NCBI GenBank assembly: GCA_030765065.1
Contig: CM060978.1
Coordinates: 218,817,498 to 218,881,497 of the forward strand
DNA: 64,000 nt
From: Deroplatys truncata
Taxonomy: Eukaryota > Arthropoda > Insecta > Mantodea > Mantidae
Reading direction: 5' to 3'
The notes below the pieces were generated by a model that was given only the letters and a program-made list of their open reading frames with translations, was not told where the DNA came from and did no database searches. Shown here piece after piece: positions 44,960 to 57,224 of the stretch. Position 1 is the stretch's first letter, and every line of letters starts with the position of its first letter. Made by a program: the position numbers and the translations under genes.

Positions 44960-46073
44960 TTACGTGTGGAAGAGAACATCAGTTAAGTGACCGCCGCGAC
45001 TTCGTTGGGTTGCGCGTATACGGTTGACCCAGTTTTCAATGACAGAAGAACGTAAATTAGGTCCAACTTCACGCATAACACGCGTGATGTTATTCATAAG
45101 ATCATTTACTGCTTCTGGCTTGTTAACATTGAACTCGACATTTAACATAACCCCACAAGAAGTAATCCAACGGCGTTAAATCACATGACCTCGGGGGCCA
45201 GTCAACATCACCACCACGGGAAATGATGACACCTCTGAACTTCTCCTTCAAAAGATCTATTGTTTCGAGAGCAGTATGACATGTGGCACCATCTTGCTGG
45301 AACCAGATGTTTCCGAGATCTATACCATGCAATTGAAGCCAAAATAGTCCCTTATAAGAGCCCAGTATCTTTCTCCATTGGCAGTTAGAGCTTCTCCATC
45401 TTCATGGAAAAAATATGGACCAATGATTCCACCATACCAAAATCCACACCACACAGTAACTTTTTGGGGATAAAGTGGTCATTCTTGAATCTGCATTGGA
45501 TTATGATTGCTCCAATAGCGGCAATTTTGTTTGTTAACACAACCATCCATCCAAAAGTGGGCTTCGTCTCTCAAGATGATTTTGCGACAAAAATCCGGGT
45601 CAACTTCCAATAGCTCCATAACCCAGTCAGCGAATACACGGCACAACCTATGGTCGTTGGGCTTTAGTTCTTGACTCAATACCATTTTGTAAGCGTGAAA
45701 CTTTAAGTCTAGATGCAGAATTCGATAAATTTTTGGTCGGCGAAAGCCCAAATTCTTGCACTCGACGTGCAATTGTTTTGTTTCCGTTCTCACATACACT
45801 CTCACGAAGAGCGCCTATGTTTTCGTTGGAGCGCTTACATCGATTACGTACAGGCGTTCTTTGATCGCTGACAGAACCACTTCTTTCAAATTTATGGATC
45901 AAACGCCGAATCGTTCTCTCGCAGGGACGATTATGCACACCGTAAACTTCACGTAATACACGGAAGGTTTGGCGAACAGAGGATTCATTTTGGTAATACA
46001 GTTTCATATTTCTACGCCTTGCTGAATGCTTTAACCTTCCATGGCTATTTTTCAATAGCAATTGCAACCACAT
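44960..46073 (-). pseudogene. mariner-like transposase, frameshifted
   Basis: Pieces in order on the minus strand: helix-turn-helix with RPCERTIRRLIHKFERSGSV (before 45870), a catalytic Asp in ILRDEAHFWMDGCVNKQNCR (45590-45500), the second in IWFQQDGATCHTA (~45300) and the third in SCDLTPLDYFLWGYVK (~45165). They lie in three frames, so it is inactive. Motifs fit a Tc1/mariner DDD-type clade common in insects. Confidence 0.8.
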
Positions 46074-46114
46074 GAAAAAAATGACTGTTGTAACTCAATA
46101 ACAACGGCAGCTAT

Positions 46115-47004
46115 CACATGAAAATCTGATGTGTTACACTCACATGACTTTCTCTACTCTTGTACAAACTATTTTTACAAACGCTTATTCTCCATATGCT
46201 TCATGTTAATGGAGATATCCAGATGTCAATCTTATTGATAATTTTCTTGTAGATGCAAGGGGAATATGGTAGGTTTTAAGCGATAGTCAAATATTTCAAC
46301 GCTGGTTGCTATGTGGCGCATTCCATTCTCTTTGCATGTCCAGGACATAAAAAAATGAATAACGAATTTGAGAAAAAGTATAAGTATTGGAAAATTTAAG
46401 GGAATAACAAGCAATATCTCGAAAACGGTTCACTCAACAAAAGAAATGTATATGATATAAATTGTGTATTTTAACGCGATCTACATTTTTCGTGTAGTAA
46501 AATGTCTATCTCTTATGGTTTACCAGTTATGCAAAAGTCGTTCACAATGAAGAACACTTTTGGAGAGATTCCCAGAAAATTCGAGATATACATTTCGTTT
46601 CTCATGAGAATATCTTAAACATATGATATTTTAATCAAAATCGTTGGAGCCGTTTTTGAGAAAATTAAAATTTTCGAAAAATGTTCCATGTAAAGGGTAG
46701 TCTGAGGTGGGGGATTTTCTTGAAAACCTTCGTGTCGCATCTCTGGAAGATACTGAACCTAAATACCAAGTTTGGTGTTTATTCGACTCTTCGTTTTTGA
46801 GTTATGCTGTTCACAGACATACAGACACACAGACAGACACACAGACACACAGACAGACACACACACGGACATGTTTCCAAAAATGCTTTTTTTGGATTCA
46901 GTGAGTCTCAAAACATGTATTTCCGGTGAAATATCGGAATCGAAATTTTGGGTGGAATACAATACTTCCCCTACTTACTATACGTAGTAGAGAAAGTAAT
47001 AAAA
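46115..47004 (-). mobile_element. Family A repeat (full length), nested
   Basis: Begins GAAAATCTGATGTGTTACAC; ends ACGTAGTAGAGAAAGTAATA. Lies between the transposase and right end of the mariner-like element. CAGACACACAGACAGACACA microsatellite at 46815-46868. Confidence 0.85.
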
Positions 47005-47029
47005 ATAAGACACTCTTGTTGAAAGACCC

Positions 47030-48510
47030 TTTTCATCTAACTGAGATGCGATTCTAGTTTAAAAGCAGCTAATAATCCTTTGACTCAAGGATACTACAAT
47101 TGATGAATGCTTGTATATTTCAGGAAACAATAAAGGAATGGTAAGAGGAATTAGCTTATAGCGATTATAACGAAACTGAAGAATTCATTTATCTTACCTT
47201 AAATGAACATTGCACATTTGAGATGTAATTATTCTACGTGAGGATGGTCTTGAAAATTCAGTACACCCAAATTTTGAATCACAATACTTTGGGTGATGAT
47301 CTATGTGTTTTTGTTTCTTTTAGAAGTCAAAACATGTTAGTATAACAATCTTTTTAACTCAATGTTGTTAAAATGTAGTTCTAATAGATTTCTTGTATAT
47401 TTTTTCCTGACTCTTTTTGAAATATTGTTTGTATGTGAATGATATACATATTTTCGCTAATCGTTGTTTTAATTCTAAAAGCGTAATCGATTATATCCAA
47501 AACTAAGTTCTGAACATTACTCCCTACCAGCAATGAGCCGTCTGCATGACCTCACCACGGTTGTAGCCTCCCAAGCATGCCACCACCTTAATCAAAGTAT
47601 ATTTCGTACACTTGACAAAACATGTGGCAGTGACTGTTACATATTTAAATTATTGTGTATAAAAAGTTAAGATTTGCCTTTCTTTTGGTCTGTTAACAAA
47701 GTACATTCCAGCAGCATGTCTTAAATCTTCTTAATGACATCAGTTGAGCGCTTTTTTGTATTTCTAATATACATTTTATTCAGATAACAGTTTTCCGGAA
47801 AGTAGATGCTCTATCGTACATTGTTTTCTTTCAAGTGTCTAGTTAATAAATTATTAAGAGCCATTGAAGATAAATTAAAACAAATATGGTAGAGAATATA
47901 TTGCATTCGATCCATTCTATATCAGTATTTCACCGCAAATATTCCCTCAACTTAAAAACGTATTCTCAAACAATATCCGTGTGGGTGTTTACGTCAAATA
48001 AAAGAGAATACCAGCATTCCAAATTAAGACAGGAACCTTTTAAGAATGCAAAAGGAATATTCTCAGAGGATTCTCTCCCCCCTCCAAGAAAAATGCATTG
48101 CATTGATTTTTATTTTAACAAAACTTGCTGGAGCGAGTTTTATTACAATATCATATACGGATGTATTGGAATAATGAATGATATATATATATATATATAT
48201 ATATATTTTGAGCTTTATGTAATTGTAAAGCGCTCTTTACTTAACAGGTTTTACTGCATTGGGTAAACCAAAATAGGCAAAACGTTAGTAGAGGTAAAAT
48301 TTAAATAGGATTACAAATCCACATTTTATGTCAAATAAATATGTTTTTAGTGCTAAACACTTTCACATATTCGCTTAGTTGGCTTGAATTTTCCAAATGT
48401 TTGAACGAAACCACCTTTTGTTTTTTTTTCGCGAGAACCCGTGCAAATATTAGGGTCTGTGGTCCTTTTAAGAATGTGTTACCGTAGTATGGAGTTAAAA
48501 CCTGAAGCTT
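47030..48510. other. Gene-free stretch with an (AT)n run
   Basis: Nothing recognised except (AT)n at ~48180-48206. Confidence 0.45.
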
Positions 48511-48969
48511 ATGTATATGGACACTGATTCATTCATTCATCGTGTAACTACAGACGATGAGTACCATTACAAGCTACGTTTTCTTGAGTACATAGATACA
48601 GCTGATTATGTTACAAGTCGTATATGTTATTCAGTTCTAAACAAGAAGGTGCTTGGAGAATTTAAAGATGAGGCTAATGGTAAAATCATCCAGCGGTTTG
48701 TCCGACTACAACCAAATATGTATGCACTAGATATCCACGGCTCAACGTTAAGAAATATTAAAGGCATAAAACGTAGTGCTATTAAACAGTAAAGCTATTC
48801 AGACTGCCTTAAAACCCTTGAAATCATAAGAACGGCATTGAATCTTATCCTGTCCCGAGAGCAAGTGAATAAAATCACATTGACTTCTTTTGATGACAAA
48901 AGAGTCACTGCTACGGATGGAATAACGACATATGCATATGCGCATTACAGCATTACAAACAGCGCATAA
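48511..48969 (+). pseudogene. Relic of a second Polinton-type DNA polymerase B
   Basis: Encodes the polymerase C-terminal end: motif C YMDTDSFI, then KKVLGEFKDEANGKIIQRFV and LQPNMYAL. After an in-frame TAA at 48790 the same frame continues with SFDDKRVTATDGITTYAYAH and ends at 48969. The order matches the end of Polinton polymerases (KDEAN ... DDKR ... YGH), but the wording differs from the copy at 953-7269, so it derives from another lineage. Nothing upstream of motif C is preserved. Confidence 0.75.
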
Positions 48970-49369
48970 GAGAATGTAATTCGAGGATGAAGATTTGCTC
49001 CGTGAGTCTACAACTTAAACAAATGGAAGTTTGTCCATGTGCTGTGTATACACCTAGCAGACACCTGATGAATAAAGAAGAATAAGAAGATGGAAGGGAT
49101 GGCGTTGACCCTGCCATTAGGAGCAATCCTGGTGTAAGTCTCAAGCCTAGATAAAGGGGAGAGTCGCCTACCCTTATAATCCTTATCTAATGAAGCAATG
49201 ACTAATTGAGCATGCGGATGAGCTAATTAATACTACTTCTATATACCCTTACTCTAACCTCATACACTGTTTATCCCTCTCTGTCTCAGTCCCTGTTTAA
49301 CATATAAAAGTGTTATAACATTGGCTAAGAAATGTTTATAAAGAATTGAATTACGCCGTATATGACCAT

Positions 49370-50320
49370 GAATACCTGTGACACTATCTGAATTACCTGT
49401 TAAAATGACTTAAATATCTGTCATACCACCCAAATCATGCGAAATTATCCTAAATAGCCTTATAACGAATCGCTACGCTGAATTGCCATGAACATCAGCG
49501 ATACTACTCTGTCTTAAATACCTCCCTACGATAGTGTCTTAATTACCATTGAAATCATACGGTGCTATGCTACGCCCCCTCCTGAAATTAGTCTGCCTAT
49601 GAGACTAAATGAATTACATTTTAAAATGAGTCGAATAACTTTGATACAATCTGAATCACCTGCAATTACATTAAATAGTTGTGATACAAATCGCTGATCG
49701 AAATTATCACGGGTATCTGTGAAACTATGCTGATTCCCTAAATACCTGCTAAATTACCTGTGAAATACGAAACTATGCTATGTCCAACCACTGGAATCAA
49801 TCCTCCTGTGATACTAGCTGAATTAGCCTAAATATCTACGATACTGGATGAATTACCTGTGAAATCATACACAGCTATGATCCGCACCCTCCCTGGAATC
49901 TAGTACTAGCTGAATTAGTCTAAGCACCTATGATACTTGAATTATCCTAAATATCTATGATAATATCTGAATTACCTGTGAAATCATACGGAACTATGCT
50001 ATACCCGCTTCCCGGAATCTGTCCCACCCTGTGATACTACCTGAATAACCCTAAACACCTATGATACTACCTGAATTATCTGTGAAATCAAACGGAGCTA
50101 TACACACCTAAACCATGGAATCTTTCCTCCTGTGATACTACCTGAATAACCCTAAACATCTATGTAACTACCTGAATTATCTGTGAAATCATACGGAGCT
50201 ATACACACCTAAACCATGGAATCTTTCCTCCTGTGATACTATCTGAATTACCCTAGAAACCTATGATACTACCTGAATTATCTGTGAAATTATGTACAAC
50301 TATGCTACACCTAAACTGCG
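49370..50320. repeat. Degenerate ~100-bp minisatellite
   Basis: Units carry CTACCTGAATTA(C/T)CTGTGAAATC, then ATACGGAGCTATAC and CCTGTGATACTA. The spacing between the last two clear units is ~101 bp. Left units are more diverged than right. Confidence 0.75.
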
Positions 50321-50389
50321 AAATATGCTTGCCTGCTAAATGTTGGACGGTGCTCTCCTGGAGAAGCTTGAATATTATACGTCCATCAA

Positions 50390-51705
50390 CACTAACCTCC
50401 GTAAGACTTATCATCGTTTTCCCTACCTCTCAAATATAAACGCATTTTCCCCTCCAACTCTCTCCTAGCATAGGATCTCTCCCCGTTCTCCCCGTCTCTC
50501 TTATGTATACGCATACTCTACCATTCATCCCCTCCTAACCTAATACCTCTCCGCGGTTTGTTTTTTCTCTCATATAAAACACATTCTACCTTTAACCGTA
50601 TCTATCCTAGCATCTCTCCACGTTTTACTTATCTCTCCCGCAAAAAGACAAATACTACGCTTAAACTCTGTTTAGCCTAGCATCTATCGACGGTTTCCTA
50701 TCTCTTCCATACAAACGCATACTCTACTCCTCAACCTCTGTCTAGCCTAGCACTTCTCGTATTCTGTACCTCTCTCATATAAAGCGCATTCCCCCCTTCT
50801 TCTACCCCTGTCCAGCTGAGCATCTCTCCTTTGTTTCCAATCTAACCCATATAAAACACATTCTATCTTTAACATCTGTCTATCCTAGCATCTCTCCAGA
50901 TTTCCCTATCTCACACGTATAAACGACATACTCTACCCTTTAGCTCTGTCTAGCCTAACACCTCTCCTCGCATTTCCTATCTCTTTCGTATAAAGCGCAT
51001 TCCCCTCCTTCAGACTCTGTCTAGCCTAACATCTCTCCCCGTTTCCCTATATTTCCATATAAAGCATACTCTACTCCTCAACACTGCCTATCTTGTACCT
51101 CTCTGCTTATCCACCTCTCTCATATAAAGCACATTCCCTCCGTCAACCCCTGTGCAGCCTAGCATCGGCCCTCGTATTCCGTATCCTTTCCCATATAAAC
51201 GCACTTCCTCCTTGAAGGCTCTCTCAACCTATCACTACCCTCGTTTCCCCTATCCTTTCCCATATAAACGCATTTTCCTCCTTGAAGGCTCTCTCAATCC
51301 AACATCTACCCTCGCATTTTCTATCGTTTCCCATATAAACCCATTTTCCTCCTTGAAGGCTCTCTCAACCTATCATCTACCCTCGTTTCCCCATATCCTT
51401 TCCCATATAAACGCATTTTCCTCCTTGAAGGCTCTATCAATCCAACATCTACCCTCGCATTTCCTATCGTTTCCCATATAAACCAATTTTCCTCCTTGAA
51501 GGCTCTCTCAACCTAGCATCTACCCTCGTTTCCCCTATCCTTTCCCATATAAACGCATTTTTCTCCTTGAAGGCTCTCTCAACCTAGCATCTACCCTCGT
51601 TTCCCCTATCCTTTCCCATATAAACGCATTTTTCTCCTTGAAGGCTCTCTCAACCTAACATCTACCCTCGTTTTCCCTATCCTTTCGCATATAAACGCAA
51701 AATAC
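50390..51705. repeat. ~70-bp tandem array, graded in divergence
   Basis: Unit words: CCATATAAACGCATTTTCCT, CCTTGAAGGCTCTCTCAACC, TAGCATCTACCCTCG. The period is 70-71 bp at 51180-51705, where units are nearly identical; to the left units are increasingly diverged. Open frames here are by-products of the repeat. Confidence 0.85.
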
Positions 51706-51734
51706 TATGCCAGGTCTCTTCTATTTAAACTACT

Positions 51735-52188
51735 TGTATAGCTTAAGTTTTCTGGGAATAGCGTCCAAAGTTTACCTCATTCGGAAGGATAACGATAAAC
51801 GTTAAGCGATAGGCGAAAAGTGCTACACAAGAAATGTAAGCCTCTAAAACACAATTTACTTCTTATAAGTTTTTATGGCATAAACCATTTCTGGGATATG
51901 CATTGTTAAAGGTTCGTATTGTTCATTTCTTGGTCATTCTTTAAAGTCCTGTTAACATTTGTTTTCTCGAATTACATAGAAAAATTATGGAATTTTAAGG
52001 ACAACATTTAGCGCCCAGCTGTTAAACATTTGACTATCGCTGTTCTCTTTGTATCTATAACGAAATGTGTAATGTAGCTATTTGTGCAAACGTTTATTTG
52101 GATTAAAATGTAGTAGATAAAAGATAAGCCTTAGTAAGAATAGTTTGTATATTCACTAATAAACGACATTGAGTAGGGAAGGTCATGT
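51735..52188 (+). mobile_element. Family A repeat, 3' part, cut by an LTR element
   Basis: Degenerate copy ending GTAGGGAAGGTCATGT at the LTR; it resumes after the LTR element as GCATATAACACGTCAGATTT (56517-56541), reproducing the family A end. Confidence 0.7.
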
Positions 52189-53138
52189 TGAGAGTGTTTT
52201 ACTTATAATGTTTGTGTATTTGTTAGCCCCACATTTGGTGTTAGCAATTTGTGGCAGTATTAGCATTTTGTTTAAAAAAATGCTAGTTATTTTATTTAAT
52301 TTTGGTTCTTTGTCCTCCGGCTAGCTATTATCCTTTTGGTCAAGCACTTCTCTATATACAGGTTGTGTAAACGGAAAGGAATCTTTTATCCAAAGATAAC
52401 ACTGATGAAGAAATTTGTTTTACACTTTTATTGTCGAACACATTAACTATCACATTTACACATTGATCTTGACACTCACCAAACTGCAACTGTTATAATA
52501 ACTTCATTACTGATAATTCTTAATTCGCGTACTTCAACTTTTTGTATAATTAACTTTATAACGCTTGAGATTTCTCATAACTCTGTTACGCGTAACCTGC
52601 AAATTGATATCCGACGTGTGCCGTACAAATACTTTCGACGAACTGACGGGAATGCGACGTGTAGTGTGCAAAGAATTTTGATGAACTGACCGACTGAAGG
52701 CGACGTGTAATGTACAAAGAATTTTGATGAACTGACGGGGTCTACCTCTAACCTACTCTTTTTATACTCCTACACTCCGACATGCCTAAAGATTATAACT
52801 GAACTGCAATTGGCTAATAAAACTCGCCAACATTAGCGTCTATTTTTATATCCAATGAAAATTATGAATACATATGCTCTAGGGAAATGTTCCAGAAGAT
52901 TCTAAGAAAAACGCGCCAATATTACGTAACTTCCTCGTTTCCAATAATGATAAACAGCTCACCCCCTCGCTGCATTATTGCACGCTATTATTGTCAGTTT
53001 CAATAAGGCAGTATAAACTTACTTCCCAACAATAATTACAATCAATAAACATCTCAAATCAATGTCACATAATAAAGCATATTCATATTACAATCATTAT
53101 TTACATTTAAGTAATTTGTGATACAAATTACTGCATCA
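52189..53138 (-). repeat. 3' LTR
   Basis: 950 bp. On the minus strand it starts TGATGCAGTAATTTG and ends AACACTCTCA. The polypurine-like AGTGGGGCATA precedes it. Confidence 0.85.
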
Positions 53139-53924
53139 TATGCCCCACTAGAAACATAATTATAAATATTTACAACTTGTTTGGAAATTTTATAATTGGG
53201 TTTTTAGTCTCCTAAATCTTGGAACACACGCTATCACTTTCACTTAACACTTCACACGCATTTAACACATTACATATTTTTTTGTCTTTATCTTGCCACT
53301 ACTTACTGGCTCTGGTCTAATGTGTTTAGACTTTAATCTGACATTACAAATTTTTTATAGCAAATACTGTACCCTGAATTATTTAATTACTATTACAAAA
53401 TTGGTTTATTTTCTTAGATTGTTGACAAAAATTTATGCATTCAAGAATTTTTGTAATTATTAAACATTTACCAAAAATATTTACCCTGTACACAAATATA
53501 TTTACATCTATTAAATCTAGACACTGTTTCACATTTTCTGTTTGCTACATAAGTATTTTTTTTAATTATTTTTACCCAATTTTTGTTGTTTTGTATTTTA
53601 TATTCACAATACTCTTGGAATTATATATAAGTACTTTTACTTTAATATCATATTAAGTTTCAATCTTTATATTCTTAATTTCAAATACTGTTACAGTTAC
53701 CCAAAAAAAATGTTTTTAAACATTTCCCCTTTTTTTATAATTAATTTCTCTTTACCTATGACATATATAAATAGTTAACCCTCTTACGTTCCAATACATT
53801 TCTCTGCAAGTCATCTTTAACTATCCAGCATTTACTTTACATCTCACTGCTATTCACCCTCCTGGATCAAATTGTCTATGGCTAAACATTACTCGTAGCC
53901 GTATCCTAACCTTCAAAAAATTGT

Positions 53925-54858
53925 TCATGAATAACCTCTTGTATTCATTTCGTCCCATGATACCATTTGTAACCAATCTAAAGTTTTCTGAACAACACAT
54001 CTTTTAACAACTTTCATTTTCAATTCTTCTACTATCTCTTTAATCTGAGAGTACTCTGACAGATCTGTCATAAGCTGTACTGGATTGGAGTTTTCAATTT
54101 GAACATCTTGGTACTTGTTAGTTTTAGAAGTTAGCTTTTGATTATTTACAGGCAAAACTTTAACTTCTTCGTACAATTTGTTTCTTTGCATTTCTGATTC
54201 TTTCTGAATTTCAGATATCTCCCCACTGAAATTAACTTGCGCCTGATTCACATCTACATTCATAACCTCTTTCATCTCTCTTATCTCACTTGAAATACTA
54301 CTCACTTGGCTTCCTAACTCTGTACATTCTACATTAACATGTTCAATTTTAGTATTAACCTCACTTTTTTTGGTTTGATATTTCCCTAATCATTTCTGAC
54401 ATTTTCTTTGAAACTTCTCCTATCTCACTTGCTATTATTTCCTTTTCATCACTCATTTTTGGCATACTACTATCTAGCTTCATAACTTTCTTTTCAATTT
54501 CTTCACTGCTTTGATCTACTTTTTGCTCTAATATCTCATTTCTTTTACCAATTTCTTCCCTGTTTTGTTCAAAGCTCCTACGAATATCTTCCCTTAATTC
54601 CCTATGATTCTGATCTATTTTCTCACCAATATTTCTCAGCATTTCCATAATCATACTAGTATCAAAATTAACATTTCCTGCTATTCTATTTTGACTTTCT
54701 GCACTAACATTTTCTCCCTCAAATCCTACATTGTTTGAGCTATTTTCTGTAACCTGTATTGAATTACAGCTAACTGTTACACTATCCCTTTCCATCATTG
54801 TTTCTTCTGTATTATTAGTGGACATAGTTTTCTTTATCCTACCACTTCTCAAGTACAT
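53925..54858 (-). pseudogene. gag-like coiled-coil protein, frameshifted
   Basis: Begins ATG at 54858 (MYLRSGRIKK); long Glu/Lys/Ile-rich helical stretch; the frame breaks in an A-run near 54365 and continues as SSISSEIREMKEVMNVD to 53925. No nucleocapsid zinc knuckle seen. Position after the 5' LTR and leader suggests Gag, but the sequence itself is only coiled coil. Confidence 0.5.
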
Positions 54859-54998
54859 TTGATTGTTACAATTTTGTTTTCTAAAAAAAATTACTATACT
54901 CTGACCTTTGTGATGCTGTCTGTTGCTGTTACTTTGATGTCCAGCTTCCTGCCCCTCTCTCCTAGATTATATGTTGCTTCTGCGTTGTATTACGATGA

Positions 54999-55559
54999 AT
55001 CCACGTCGTTTTGGTGTTTTGTAGTTGAATTCCCCCGTTGCCTTTTAATCTCGGAATTACGATGTCCAATCATCCGCGTAGTCTGTCATTCCTATAGTTG
55101 TTTCTGGAATCTGCGTCTTGTAGTTCAATTTACTGCTCCATTCGCTCCACGTCCTGATTCCTTTGCTCCTTCCTGGTTATTTCACTCCTTTCCTGGTCAC
55201 TCTGCCCCACGTTCTGGGTGCCAATTTGAAGTAACGTTTATTTGTATATGTTTGTTTTTGTAGCCCCACGTTGGGCGCCAATTTGAGAGTGTTTTGTAGT
55301 TGAATTACCCCGTTGCCTTTTAATCTCGGAATTACGATGTCCAATCATCCGCGTAGTCTGTCGTTCCTATAGTTGTTTCTGGAATCTGCGTCTTGTAGTT
55401 CAGTTTACTGCTCCATTCGCTCCACGTCCTGATTCCTTCTCGCTTTCCTGGTTATTTCACTCCTTTCCTGGTCACTCTGCCCCACGTTCTGGGCGCCAAT
55501 TTGAAGTAACGTTTATTTGTATATGTTTGTATTTCTTAGCCCCACGTTGGGCGCCAATT
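54999..55559 (-). repeat. Tandemly duplicated leader with two primer-binding sites
   Basis: About 275 bp, 54999-55283 and 55284-55559, each ending on the plus strand with GCCCCACGTTGGGCGCCA (55263-55280 and 55539-55556). On the minus strand this is TGGCGCCCAACGTGGGGC, a tRNA-type primer-binding site. A third weaker copy (CCCCACGTTCTGGGTGCCAA) lies near 55203. Confidence 0.8.
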
Positions 55560-56512
55560 TGAGAGTGTTTTACTTATAATGTTTGTGTATTTGTTAGCCC
55601 CACATTTGGTGTTAGCAATTTGCGGCAGTATTAGCTTTTTGTTTAAAAAAAATACTAGTTATTTTATTTAATTTTGGTTCTTTGTCCTCCGGCTAGCTAT
55701 TATCCTTTTGGTCAAACACTTCTCTATATACAGGTTGTGTAAACGGAAAGGAATCTTTTATCCAAAGATAACACTGATGAAGAAATTTGTTTTACACTTT
55801 TATTGTCGAACACGTTAACTATCACATTTACACATTGATCTTGACACTCGCCAAACTGAAACTGTTATTATAACTTCATTACTGATAATTCTTAATTCGC
55901 GTACTTCAACTTTTTGTATAATTAACTTTATAACGCTTGAGATTTTTCATAACTCTGTTACGCGTAACCTGCAAATTGATATCCGACGTGTGCCGTACAA
56001 ATACTTTCGACGAACTGACGGGAATGCGACGTGTAGTGTACAAAGAATTTTGATGAACTGACCGACTGAAGGCGACGTGTAATGTACAAAGAATTTTGAT
56101 GAACTGACGGGGTCTACCTCTAACCTGCTCTTTTTATACTCCTACACTCCGACATGCCTAAAGATTATAACTGAACTGCAATTGGCTAATAAAACTCGCC
56201 AACATTAGCGTCTATTCAAATATATCCAATGAAAATTATGAATACATATGCTCTAGGGAAATGTTCCAGAAGATTCTAAGAAAAACGCGCTAACATTACG
56301 TAACTTCCTCGTTTCCAATAATGATAAACAGCTCACCCCCTCGCTGCATTATTGCACGCTATTATTGTCCGTTTCAGTAAGGCAATATAAACTTACTTCC
56401 CAACAATAATTACAATCAATAAACATCTCAAATCAATGTCACATAATAAAGCATATTCATATTACAATCATTATTTACATTTAAGTAATTTGTGATACAA
56501 ATTACTGCATCA
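55560..56512 (-). repeat. 5' LTR
   Basis: 953 bp, direct repeat of 52189-53138. The primer-binding site begins 3 bp beyond its minus-strand end. Confidence 0.88.
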
Positions 56513-56800
56513 ATGTGCATATAACACGTCAGATTTTTAATACACATCCACAAAGGATGGACGCTTACGATACATGAAATGAGATGAAATGATAGTTAAT
56601 AAAGAAAATTTGGGAAGGACACGTTTCAGGTCTAAGTTTGACGTACCTCCCCGGCATTTGCCAGTCATCAGGACATAGGAAAATCTGAAGAAGGAAAAAA
56701 AATCTCAGTAGGGCAGATGAACTTGGCGGGAACTGAAGGGAGGATCTCCTGTTCATGAGTATAGTCTGAACGACCTCGTTCATCCGTGTCAGTCCTCCTC

Positions 56801-56810
56801 GCTCTCTCTG

Positions 56811-56855
<45 letters not shown>
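56801..56855. repeat. (CT)n microsatellite
   Basis: Long CT run with a few TG interruptions. Confidence 0.9.
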
Positions 56856-56858
<3 letters not shown>

Positions 56859-57224
56859 CAGTTTTCTAATACTAAGGTTTACCTATAATGAGAACGGAAC
56901 TGTCTCGTACGGATATACTACATCTATGCATTTGAAATATAGTTGCATTTCTATGCAAACTAAGCGCAGCGCACCACGTAATGCATATTAAAAACTCCGA
57001 AACCCATTTTCATTTACATGCATAAGCATCGCAGGTATTAAACATAACAAAGGAAACCTAGGGTAACAGAATCTCTCTGCTTCGGTACATGCATATTGTT
57101 TTGTTTTTAAGCTGTTACATTTCTGTCAACAAAAATAAAGCGATACTTTTAAAACAAGTCTGATCTACAATATTATTTGCTACAACCATAAACAATTTAA
57201 ACATAAAAGCTATACAACATTAGT

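Larger units (their letters stand above)
44868..47029 (-). mobile_element. mariner-like element, split by a family A insertion
   Basis: Ends CTTTCAACAAGAGTGTC (44874) and GACACTCTTGTTGAAAG (47009-47025) are inverted copies. The right end is separated from the transposase by family A copy 46115-47004. Without that insert the element is ~1.27 kb. Confidence 0.75.
52189..56512 (-). mobile_element. LTR retrotransposon, internally deleted
   Basis: Two direct LTRs of ~950 bp bound a 2.4-kb interior. TSD ATGT (52185-52188, 56513-56516). Minus-strand orientation is shown by the primer-binding site next to 55560 and gag-like frames. No protease, RT or integrase sequence remains. By eye the LTRs differ at ~17-20 sites, about 2%, so it is older than the Polinton. 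Confidence 0.88.

Noticed and set aside
51152..51481. 109-codon open frame in the 70-bp array
   Set aside because: By-product of a tandem repeat with no codon signature or domain.
49370..51705. Tandem arrays as a CRISPR-like array
   Set aside because: Units are contiguous minisatellite repeats without unique spacers, in eukaryotic DNA.
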